DNA from: Agrypnia vestita
Taxonomy: Eukaryota; Arthropoda; Insecta; Trichoptera; Phryganeidae
Assembly: GCA_016648135.1 (NCBI GenBank)
Contig: JADDOH010002557.1
Location: 1 to 64,000 of the forward strand
Length of the DNA: 64,000 nt
Direction of reading: 5' to 3'
The notes under the pieces are model-generated. The model had not been told where the DNA came from, searched no databases, and was given only the letters and a program-made list of their open reading frames with translations. Each line of letters opens with the position of its first letter. The stretch's first letter is position 1. Below are positions 1 to 10,200 of this stretch, in pieces. Both the position numbers and the translations under genes were made by a program.

Positions 1-690
1 AATGCGTTGAGATAGGAGGCCGAGCAATCGGTTGAGTCTAGCGACACGTAGTTTGACACCACATGGGCGGTGGCCGATGCGAAGAGGTCGATCTGAGGAC
101 GTCCCCATATTCGGAATATTTCCTCTGTCGCTGGTTCCAGGAGGTGCCATTCCGGGAGTGGTGTCCCCCGTGAGAGTCGGTCCGCAATCCCGTTGTATCT
201 CCCTGGAATGAACTGCGCTGTCAGAGATATTTCCTGCTGGTCGATAAACTCTAGGAGGTCTCGAGTTATCTTCAGAAGGCCCAATGATCTTGTCCCCCCC
301 TCCTTGTTGATGTAAGCCACTACTGTCTTGTTGTCGGTCTGCAGTAGTTCCTCTTAGCAGGTGAGCGTGATCCCTGATCACTGCGTAAACAGCGAAGGCT
401 TCTTTCTGGTTGGAATGCCACCGCATCTGCTCTGGGGTCCACTGGCCTGATATCGTCTTGTCGTCCACCTGGCAGCCCCAACCTGCGTCCGCTGCGTCTG
501 TAGTCAGGAAGTGGGAGAAGGGGGCTTCGTGTATTGGGCAGGACTCCCCTACGGCCTCCAACCACCACTCTAGGTCTTGCCGAACAGCGGCAGGAAGCTC
601 CACTTGTCTGGATGGCTCGTGCCTCTGCAGCTGGCGGCTGAATCTCTGCAGTCTTCGGCAATGCAAACGACCCCGAGGGGTGGCGAAGTT
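1..690 (-). pseudogene. RNase H domain and following region of the DIRS-like element, frameshifted
   Basis: In a frame different from the RT, the - strand reads WWLEAVGESCP, LTTDAADAGWGCQV (first catalytic Asp), then WHSNQKEAFAVY (catalytic Glu) and HAHLL. Near 350 the frame shifts again and continues with TDNKTVVAYINKEGG, then QFIPGRYNGIADRLSRG (late RNase H motif) and IWGRPQIDLFAS. The second frameshift shows that the copy is inactive. It runs off the left edge. Confidence 0.75.
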
Positions 691-1813
691 TGCGAAGTTT
701 GCGAAGTTGAGTCTCCCCAAGAGGCCTAGAACCTGCTTGGGGGAGCAACTGCCGGCCTCGATCGGGCGGCGCAGTACTTGGCGAAGGCCAGAGCACTTGC
801 GGTCCGAGAGGGATTTCTGGTTGGCTTCTGGATCTCTGCAGTTTTCGGCAATGCAAACGACCCCGAGGGGTGGCGAAGTTTGCGAAGTTGAGTCTCCCCA
901 AGAGGCCTAGAACCTGCTTGGGGGAGCAACTGCCGGCCTCGATCGGGCGGCGCAGTACTTGGCGAAGGCCAGAGCACCTGCGGTCCGAGAGGGATTTCTG
1001 GTTGGCTTCGGTGTCCCAAGTAATGCCCAGAAACTCCAGCTTTTGGGTAGGTATAAGGATACACTTGTCGCGGTTGATGCACCAACCCAGATGCTGGAAC
1101 AGATTGACCGTCTCTACTGCCTGGGTCGCTAGCAGGTCCCTTGACTGATTGGCCAGAAGGAAGTCGTCCAGGTAGACTACGGTCCTTAATCCTCTCTTCC
1201 GCAAGAGTCCCGCTAGCCAGTTTGACAGCGTTGCGAGCATTCTCGGGGCTGATGACAGGCCACAGGGCAGGCAGGTCATCTGGAGAAGTTCCCCTTGGTA
1301 GTACAGTCTCAGGAACTTTCGGTGCGATTCCGCTATTGGTAGGTGAAAGTATGCCTGGGTTAGGTCGATTTTCACCAACCAATCTTTGGGCTGGAGGAAG
1401 TCTGGGACCCGAAAGTGGTTGAACAGCTTGAAGGGTTTCGCCTCCACAAAGGCATTCAACGCCTTCAGGTTGAATATCGGCCTTAGGAAGTTGTCCGACT
1501 TCGGAGTTAGAAACAGATTTGAGATGAAGCTCGGAGAATGATCTGCTCTTTCCAGCACGCCTGACATCTTCAGGGCCTGAATGTGACTCGACATGTCGCG
1601 AGACTCCTTCGTGCTGAAGCTGCTCAACAGCTGCCTGGTGGGGAAGACTAACGGAGGTTTGGCCACAAAGGGGATTCTCGCGCCCTTGAGGATTCTCAGC
1701 ACTATAGGTGGTGCCCCGAACTCCTTCCACTTGCTTTGGAACCTCCTCAAGCGTCCTCCCCAGAACTGGTTGTTCAGCTTCGCGTCATCTTCTACCTCTA
1801 CGGCTACGGTCAC
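320..1813 (-). pseudogene. DIRS-type reverse transcriptase (frame broken by an internal duplication)
   Basis: The open frame starts at 1813 and contains RT blocks in order: an N-terminal finger region, LTPKSDNFLRPIFNLKALN, KIDLTQAYFHLPI, QMTCLPCGLSSAPRML, the catalytic VYLDDFLLA and LEFLGITWDT. This pattern belongs to DIRS, not LINE or Gypsy, reverse transcriptases. Genuine homology ends at about 1010, where the 190-bp duplication shifts the frame. From there to 320 the frame is open but reads out-of-frame sequence. The true RNase H continues in another frame. Confidence 0.85.
642..1012. repeat. 190-bp tandem duplication at the RT/RNase H junction
   Basis: ATCTCTGCAGTCTTCGGCAA at 642 recurs at 832 with one change, and the following ~180 bases match almost exactly. 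The first copy has an extra 9 bp (an additional GCGAAGTTT unit) near 690. The offset of 190 is not a multiple of three, so it moves the RNase H out of the RT frame. Confidence 0.9.
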
Positions 1814-2534
1814 CAGCAGGTTTTCGGCCGTGGTCTGCCTTCTGGATAGGTCTCCTGTTCGGGTTCCCTGGGCCTCGCTCCCTGTTCCTCGGCTCCGGCA
1901 GAAAGGGCTTACGGGACTGGAGGTATCCCTGGTTTGGAGCTCGACGAGAAGTTGACGGCTGGGGCTGAGATGTTGACGGTTGGGCCAGGTTTCGGGTTGC
2001 GGGCGAGACCATCACCTTCTCCTGGCCCCCGTTCTTTAGGATATACGCCGATAGCTCTTCCCTATTGAACAAGTATCCCGAGCTTGGAGGGATTTTGGCC
2101 GCACCTTCTCGCACGAAAGGGTCTTTGAAGCCCTCCAATATGGCCTTTCTCCGGTTCAGTATACACTCTGCCCGTCTGCCGCACACAATCTGCAGGATGT
2201 CGTCCGAAATCTTATTGTACGGAGCATCGCTGGTGAACATCGACTGAATCTGCTCGAAGAGAGCCGAAGCGGAAGATCCGTGCCGGGTTCGGATGCCCAA
2301 TTCACCAGCGATTGCATCCCGTCTCTCGTCCGCGCATTCGTGTTCCGGCGTTGGCGGCGTTGTTGATGCAGGGGCCGCGCCGCCCGCTAACAAGGCCTCC
2401 GTCAGAGCAGTCACCTGTTTTAGCAGGTGGTCTACACGCGGGTCGTATGCTACGCGGCGTCTCTTTCAACTCGGTTCTTCGAAAGAAGATCCGTCATTCG
2501 AGGATACCGGCGAAGGAGCTTGCTCGTCCGCCAT
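1785..2534 (-). pseudogene. gag-like ORF of the DIRS-like element with an in-frame TGA
   Basis: An ATG at 2534 opens MADEQAPSPVSSNDG, runs 22 codons, then meets TGA at 2468-2466. The same frame continues through KRRRVAYDPRVDHLLKQ to a stop near 1785. The protein is basic and Pro/Ser-rich towards its C-terminus, as expected of a DIRS gag. It overlaps the RT frame by 29 bases (1785-1813) in another frame. The TGA could be decay or a natural readthrough; the other lesions in this copy favour decay. Confidence 0.7.
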
Positions 2535-2879
2535 CTTGTTAACGAAACGTTTGACGAAATTCACGGGATTTACACTAAAATATCAACGTCCTGTCGCACT
2601 ATGTTAAAAAATTTGTATAGTCTAATGTTTGTTAACCTAGGGATCAAAAATTAAGGGGGTAGGTTGCAATAGAAACACAAAAAATCACAACAAAAGTTGG
2701 CGTGTCTAAACGCGTGCCAAATGGCGCGAAACAACGACGTTATATGAAAGAAAAACCGTTGCGCGGACGAAACCGGAAACAGGGATACCAGCGGGAATAA
2801 ATTGTCGCAAACAGGGAATCAGAGGGGGTAGGAACGCGTGTCTAGTGGCGAAACAGCAGGCTGTTCTCTCATAATGGAT

Positions 2880-3235
2880 TCCAGGCGTCGAGACGGAACA
2901 CAAAATAACAATTTTGCACTCCTGTTTAAACCTCCTTATATTCACTGTGTCTTGAATTTCTTTTGGCAGGCTATCGAAGATTTTTAAACCTTTGTACATC
3001 AGACAATTTTTAGAGATGTTCTTCCTTTTTTCTATAGTCTTATGTTTTTTTCTCCCATAAAAATGAAAATCCCTACTCAGCTTCATCTTGTTATCAAAGT
3101 ATTTGAGTAATAATCTGTGTCTAATTTTAAATACTTGCACCGATACATTATACTTTATTGATTTACTGTTTCTATTCCTAGGGCATTCAAAATTACACTT
3201 CAATATTATGCGCATCGCTCTGTTTTGTACTATTA
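2880..3235 (-). pseudogene. LINE (CR1/Jockey-like) reverse transcriptase C-terminal fragment
   Basis: The - strand frame starts in VQNRAMRIILKCN and passes through LMYKGLKIFDSLPKEIQDT and RRFKQECK. The words 'NRAMRIIL', 'YKGLK.F..LP..I' and 'FK.ECK' are the usual C-terminal tail of CR1/Jockey-type LINEs. The 5' part is missing. It abuts the end of the DIRS-like element, and a related piece lies at 41614-41823. Confidence 0.7.
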
Positions 3236-4016
3236 TCAGATAGATAGATAGAAAATAGTATCAGAAAACATAGTGATTAGTCTGGAATGTTTGAAAATGT
3301 ATGCAAAAATCAGTGACATCAGGCAAATAACACACGTAAAAGAATAGTCAATAATTACATATTATGTATTAGCAATGTTTTTATGTTTGGTAAAAAACCA
3401 ATGGCTTTAACAACATAATTATTTATTTTTTAATAATACATATTAGAATATTTATAATTAAGTGATGTAAAAATGTTTTGATTTATGGCAGAACAGTCTT
3501 AAAATTATCTTGAACGAGACGAATTACCGGGGGTGTTGAATTAAAGTGGTTCTATCTACATATGAAATTGTTAATTTGTTCCATCACGTTACTGGTATAA
3601 CAGTTACGTTCATAAATCTACAAGGAATTAAAATCTCAATCATTTTCATCAGAAATCATCATATTTGTAGTTCACAATATTTTTTAGTATGTTCAAATTT
3701 TTTCAAGAACACAATTACTGGATTTATGTCCCCATAAATCGAAATGTATGTTGTAGTCAATCATGGGTGAATCAGTGAAAAGTATTGTATATTGTCTAAA
3801 GTATTCACTTAAGCCAGCTATACGATAGGTTGTAAGCCCTATAAACACCCAAAGACTTCCACACCTACCTTTCCATATAAATAGCTTAATTGTCTCTGTA
3901 AGACATCTATACTACATCTTGATTATATTTGTAGTTAATAAGATTTTTTTTTTGAAGTTATAACTATAAACATACGATAATTTAACTATGATTTATAAAT
4001 TGTTTTTATATTTTAG
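3236..4016. other. Presumed HYDIN intron sequence, AT-rich
   Basis: I see no gene here. Bases 3835-3935 (containing CCATATAAATAGC and GACATCTATA) recur at 30895-30990, so they belong to a low-copy dispersed repeat. The polypyrimidine stretch and TAG at 4014-4016 form the acceptor of the first visible HYDIN exon. Confidence 0.5.
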
Positions 4017-4222
4017 CTAACCGTGAGTCTTGGGACGAAATGGACCATTTAGAATACGAAGTTCAGGCGTTGCTGACAGCTTGGGAAACCAACACAGACT
4101 ACATGAAGCAGAGTAAGAAGACGGCAGGAAAGTCGGCGAAATCTTCTAAGAAAACTCCTTCAGATACTCACAGATCCACCGTTTCGACAAAGTCGCTTAA
4201 TTTGTTGCTCAATATACCCGAG
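4017..4222 (+). CDS. Hydin: HYDIN exon 1 of window
   Basis: Follows TTTTATATTTTAG and ends before GTAATT. Enters with 2 nt of a split codon. Encodes NRESWDEMDHLEYEVQALL and a Lys/Ser-rich linker ending LLLNIPE. Its first half corresponds to the region just before the kinase-like segment of HYDIN. Confidence 0.8.
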
Positions 4223-7200
4223 GTAATTTTTTTTTCTGCAATTATTATTATCATATTTTTAGATTGTTAATATAAATATTTTAAATAATATTTTCATAAT
4301 TTCATACCGGTATTATAAATGTAATATATTTGGATAGATGTCTGCCTGAGCGTATGAGACGGGAGATAAAGAGGGAAAATGGGATTAAAAGGGACGCGCT
4401 GTGTGGGCACGTGCGATTACGAAAGCCATCATGGATGAACGCACTTGGAGAGCAATTTATAACCGTTAATTTTACCTTGTAGCGATATTGTTACATTTTG
4501 TACGGAAAGCACTAATTATCCAAGATAGTTCAACGTTCTTTAAAAAATATGTCAGGAATATTGATAAAAAATGCCAATTTTGATATTGCATAACTCCATA
4601 ACAATTGATTATTAGGTCATGGCTACTTGAACATTTTCTACTCATAATCAAGGCAGGAATATAGTCCTGTGAGGTTATAAATGTTTTGCAAATAACATTG
4701 TAGAGTCCTTCATACGACATAGTATAGATTTTCACCTCTGATAATGATACCTCTATATTTTTAAATTGTCATTTTAAGCAATATTCTTTATAATATATAA
4801 GTATAAGATATTCTTCCAAATTATTTTTTCACATATATGCTAGAATACGCCTGAAAATTATTATTTTCAATTTTTCCTTATTTTTTTCAGTCTCTTTTGA
4901 TTGAAGCTTTACAAAATGCGTTCATGAATTATCCTGAAGGATTTATACTCGATAATCTCAATAGTAAATTTTTGGACACACCAAACATTGCATTTACGTG
5001 TGTCTTAAAGTCCCTTCAGTCTACAAAACATGTACAGCTGATAGTATTCCATAACTCGTATGCGGATTTCGCAAGTACCGTTCCAGAAAGGTAATTTGTA
5101 ATCTATTATTAATTTATGTTATTAAACTATCAAGTGAACACTAATTAAATGTATTGTCACGAGATGGTAGAAGCAGAAAGATTTGCACCTGTTCAAGGAT
5201 TTTACAGCACTCTACATTTTTAGAAAGTTAATTGGAAACTTCTACAAATAACCCAATATTTTCTTAAATCATCGTGATGCCACGTTTACCTTTAAGAAGG
5301 GATCGGCCGGCCACTACGCAATAGTTATTGTTTTGATGTTTGACAAATGCGACATAGAAACCAGTGAAACATAGACACTGGCAATGTGGCGTGTTCCAGT
5401 AATAGTAAGTCAAGAAAATGCCTACAGGAGAGAAGTTTTCTAGTGCGATCCTGAGCGATTTAAGTAATGTGCATAACTAGTGCAAATTACGAAATTGAAT
5501 AATTAGTGTGTAAAATATTCTAGAAACATTCAGAGTGAATTTACGAACAGTGCTCCGATTAAATTCGTGTCCAGTGACTTAGCATATTAAACGAAAGTTT
5601 TAATGTTTAATTTGCCTCCCACAGCCACTTTTTAATTGAAGAATAAATATTAAGGTGATGATTTTTTGTTCTTCTTCCTCTACCCCTTATCCTATTGGGT
5701 CGGGGTCCCTGCACCGCATATAAGGTTCCAACTTTTCCTATCTCAGCTTCGCTCTCCACGTCAGCCCAATTTAGTTGTAAACTCGCTTCCCAGCAGTCCT
5801 CCAACTGTTTCCGCCAGCTCCTTCTGGTCTTGCCTGGAATATCCACTTTGGCAGTGCATCTGCCGGCATCCGCAAGATATATCCCAGCCACCGTAACTGT
5901 GATTTCTCTGTAAAAGTCATTAAGGGTTCTACTTCGAGACATTCTCTTATTTGAATATTCTCATTCTGTCCCTTCTGGCAACTCCTACTTTTCCTCGTAG
6001 ACATCCCATCTCGGAAACCTGTAGCCTTTAACGGGTTCTTTAGGTCAAAATCCAGTGCTCGAGGCCATACACTATAGACGTACCACTATAACTTGGCGTG
6101 CGAAGGCGTCACTGTCGCGTAACAGAAGTTGCCAGGGTGTAAATTTATTACACAATACATAATGTACTGAATGTCCGGTGACCAGTGTCAGAGCCTTCAA
6201 TAGAAATTTGGTCGGGTAACAGCGCGCTCCGCGGCACCCGCTCTATCTGTCAAAGTGTCTAACGGTAATATCGGTCCATTATTTGCTTTTTCAGCTTCGC
6301 AAAACTTTAATACTTCATTGGCAATTGTTCTTGCACCATCCCGGACTGTTTTGGATGTTTTGGACATAATAATTCAGTGTATATTGGTAATCAAGATGAC
6401 ACTGCTCGCGCTCAAAGACGAGAATGAACTGAATGACAGGGCGAGGGGTTACCGCCGGGTGCGAGCGGGGCGGGTTTTAGTTCCAAACTTACCGCACGCC
6501 GATTTATGTTGGGCAGGCAATAGGATTGGCCTGAAACTGATTTGTATACTACCAACTTTGCTCGCTGTACGTAGCACGATCCCTGTATTATCCCGTACAA
6601 CTTCTAAGTACGGGATAATACAGGGATCGTGCTACCGGGCTTGCGGCTCTTTTTTTTTGTTAATTAATTTAATTTGCGACATTCCATTTCCAATCATTGA
6701 TGTCATTGAATTACATACTTACACTAGTGATTCAAGAATGACGATTTATCTCTTCACTAGTCAGTATGGTGGATGTACACTATTATAAATGTATTTAAAT
6801 TTTTAATGTATTTTTCAGAGATCCATCAGCTGTCGACTTACCTGACTCTAATGAAGGTAGAATTTTTCACAATTGATTTTAAGTACTTTTCATTTTGAAA
6901 TATACATATCTTGTAGCTAGTAGCTACTATTTTGGGGGAGTCTTTTCCATTCAATTTTGAATAGAAAATATTATTTATTTCACTTTGAAAGAATATCTTG
7001 TAGCTGGTAACTATTATTTTGGGGGGTCTTTTGCATTCAATTTTGAATAGAAAATATTCTTTATTTCACTTTGAAAGAATATCTTGTAGCTGGTAACTAC
7101 TATTTTGGGGGGTCTTTTGCATTCAATTTTGAATAGAAAATATTCTTTATTTCACTTTGGAAGAATATCTTGTAGCTGGTAACTACTATTTTGGGGGGTC

Positions 7201-10200
7201 TTTTGCATTCAATTTTGAATAGAAAATATTCTTTATTTCACTTTGAAAGAATATCTTGTAGCTGGTAACTACTATTTTGGGGGGTCTTTTTGTCATTCAA
7301 TTTTGGATAGAAAATATTCTTTATTGCACTTTGAAAGAAATATCTTGGTAGTGCTGGTACCTACTATTTTGGGGGGGCTTTTTTTGCATTCAATTTTGAA
7401 TAGAAAATAATCTTTATTTCACTTTGAACAGAATAGCTTGGTAGCTGTAACTACTATTTTTGGGGGGTCTTTTTGCATTCAATTTTTGAAATAGAAAATA
7501 TTCTTTATTTCACTTTGAAGAAGATCCTTGTAGCTGTTAACTACTATTTTGGTGGGTCTTTTGCCTTCAATTTTGAATAAAAATATTCTTTATTCACTTT
7601 GAAAGAATATCTTTAGCGGTAATACGATTTTGGGAGGTCTTTTTTTGCATTCAAAAAAAATTTTAATAGAAATATTCTTTATTTCACTTTGAAAGAATAT
7701 CTTGTAGCTGGTCACTACTATTTTTGGGGGGGTCTTTGCATTCAATTTTGAATAGAAAATATTCTTTATTTCACTTTGAAAAGAATAATCTTGTAAGCTG
7801 GGTAACTACTATTTGGGGTGTGTCTTTTGCATTCAATTTTGAATAAAATATTCTTATTTCACTTTTGAAAGAATATCTTTTTGCTGGTACTACTATTTTT
7901 TTGGGGGGTCTTTTGCATTCAATTTTTGGGAATAGAAAATCTTTCTTTCTTTCACTTTGAAAGATACTCTTGTAGCTGGTAACTACTAGTTGGGGGGGTC
8001 TTTTTGCATTTCATTTTGAATAGAAATATTCTTTATTTCATTTCACTTTGAAAGAATCTTGTTGCTGGTACTACTACTTTTTGGGGGGTCCATTTTGCAT
8101 GTCAATTTTGATAGAAAATATTCTTTATTTCACTTTGTAAGAATATCTTGTAGCTGGTAACTACTATTTTGGGGGGTCTTTTGCATTCAATTTTGAATAG
8201 AAAATATTCTTTATTTCACTTTGAAAGAATATCTTGTAGCTGGTAACTACTATTTTGGGGGGTCTTTTGCATTCAATTTTGAATAGAAAATATTCTTTAT
8301 TTCACTTTGAAAGAATATCTTGTAGCTGGTAACTACTATTTTGGGGGGTCTTTTGCATTCAATTTTGAATAGAAAATATTATTTATTTCACTTTGAAAGA
8401 ATATCTTGTAGCTGGTAACTACTATTTTGAGGGGGTCTTTTGCATTCAATTTTGAATAGAAAATATTCTTTATTTCACTTTGAAAGAATATCTTGTAGCT
8501 GGTAACTACTATTTTGGGGGGTCTTTTCCATTCAATTTTGAATAGAAAATTTTATTTATTGCCTTTGGGTGAAATGTCGACAGTTATTTTTTTTAATACG
8601 TTAGACTATCTTTAACCCCCCCTGGGCCGCGTTGCATATATGTGATAGGCACAAAATAATTTATTTATCGACGGCCGCGTATCGAATTTGCAAAACGTAA
8701 TTTTTTCCCAATAGAGAAATCCTGTTGTGACCTGTCGTTCCATTTTCAACTCAAAAACATCACGGATTATATTTTAAATCAACAATCAAAACAGAAGTTT
8801 TTCTGCCGTCAAAATCGTATAGAATTGTTATAGATGGCGCTCCGATCGCGTTTTGTGCAATCGAAATTCAAATATTCCATCGTCAAGGTTACGCGCAATG
8901 TGCGCGGGAAATACGATTTATTTTTTTCGATTTCTATTTGTACACGTATATACAAATATATACGATATGTTTTGCGATATTTGTCAGTTTTTGTTGGTTT
9001 ATGATTCAATTGAATACTAATAGTGATTTATTAACAAAAATACACGCAATTTTGTTGCGTTTATTTGAAATATGTGTGTGTGTGTGAAAGTGTATCATAT
9101 TTACGTGTTATGAGTGCGATGTCCCATCGTGTGCCGTGCCGTGCAACAAAATATACCACACAGAAGAAGATTATTATTATTAATAGTAGTGTTGTCTCTA
9201 ATAAACAAATAAAAAATTATTATTATTTTTCCGAAAATGTTGCGCTGGCAACATTATGGAAATTCAAAAAAAGATTATTTTTTTTACTTAAATGATAAAA
9301 AAATCATTGCATTTCGACACTTACGATAAAATAATATGAATGTGTGTGTGTGTTTTTTTTAATATACGCATGTTTTCATGGTTTTTTCGTAAAAAGAAAA
9401 ATCACAAAAAATTCAGAAAATTTACGGCCCTCAACAAGTTAAAGTTATTAATATCAAATATTGCAAATTCATTCGGTTTGATACAAGTCAAATAAAATCA
9501 TCAAAATGTAGAATTTGGAAAAGTATTTGTTTTGCAAGATTTTTGTCATTTTATTTGACTTTAATTAAAAGCAAATGAATTTTTGGTCTTCCATATAAGT
9601 TATTGTAGTGATAGTCCAACGTTTTACATAAAATAAGTCAGAAATAGTTTAAAAAAAATTTCACTTCATGAAAATCGGATGTCATTTATCTCCAATACTA
9701 TCAACATTTCACTTGAAGTGTAAAGAATATTTCCTATTAATTTGCTTTAATGGAATTGTAAAATTGTTGAATTGGAAACATTTTTACTGAAATATTTCTT
9801 GAAAAATAAATGTAAATTTCCGAGTTGATATCAAATCAAATATGTACTACTAAGGGCCTGTTGTTTGATCAGAAGCATAGATTTTTACGAAAACGGGTGT
9901 TTCGATTGGTGGAAAACGCAAAAATCTATGCTTTTTTCTTAACTCTTACTCTTACTCCTGATCAAACCTAAATTATAGATATAAAAATCACTTTCCTGAT
10001 TTTTTTCAAATAAGACTATTGTCAATATTCTTCGTACATTTATGGACATTCCTGTTAATCAAAAACTTATTAGGTCTAGAAATACTTACATATTTGTATT
10101 GTGCAATCCAGCCAATCTCTTAAAAATTTCAATCAATAATATTTAATAAGTCGTCATGATAATGTTTAACAATATGCTGCAATAGACCATACATATTCAA

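Larger units (their letters stand above)
1..2890 (-). mobile_element. DIRS-like (tyrosine-recombinase type) retrotransposon, degenerate, 3' part off the window
   Basis: Read on the - strand, the order is a gag-like frame (2534-1785), a reverse transcriptase (1813 to about 645) and an RNase H region (about 690 to 1). The RT has DIRS-style motifs (KIDLTQAYFHLP, CGLSSAP, VYLDDFLLA). The RNase H is followed by a WGRPQIDLFAS-type segment, which is typical of DIRS and Ngaro elements. Any recombinase gene would lie beyond base 1. The coding part is GC-rich against AT-rich surroundings. The copy is dead: in-frame TGA in gag, a 190-bp tandem duplication and a further frameshift near 350. The upper end near 2890, where LINE-derived sequence takes over, is approximate. 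Confidence 0.82.
5091..6818. other. HYDIN intron with a LINE tail and a perfect hairpin
   Basis: Contains a - strand LINE C-terminal remnant (5690-6110), a GC-richer unassigned block (6060-6250) and a perfect 28-bp inverted repeat (6571-6635). No host exon is seen; the exons on either side join in phase. Confidence 0.6.
6903..9745 (+). mobile_element. MITE-like element whose left terminus became the satellite; interrupted by a piggyBac-like insertion
   Basis: The last satellite unit runs into 'gcctttgggtgaaatgtcgacagtt', the normal sub-terminal sequence of the family. After the piggyBac-like insert (8616-9438) the core resumes with 'caaatattgcaaattcattcggtttgatac' and 'gtccaacgttttacataaaa'. 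It ends with the inverted terminus 'cttgaagtgtaaagaatatttcctatt'. A complete, unexpanded relative is at 56379-56874. Confidence 0.75.

Noticed and set aside
410..1422. + strand open frames in the GC-rich left end
   Set aside because: They are antisense shadows of the DIRS RT and RNase H.
6895..8575. CRISPR-like array
   Set aside because: The units are contiguous 86-bp tandem repeats without unique spacers, in a eukaryotic intron.
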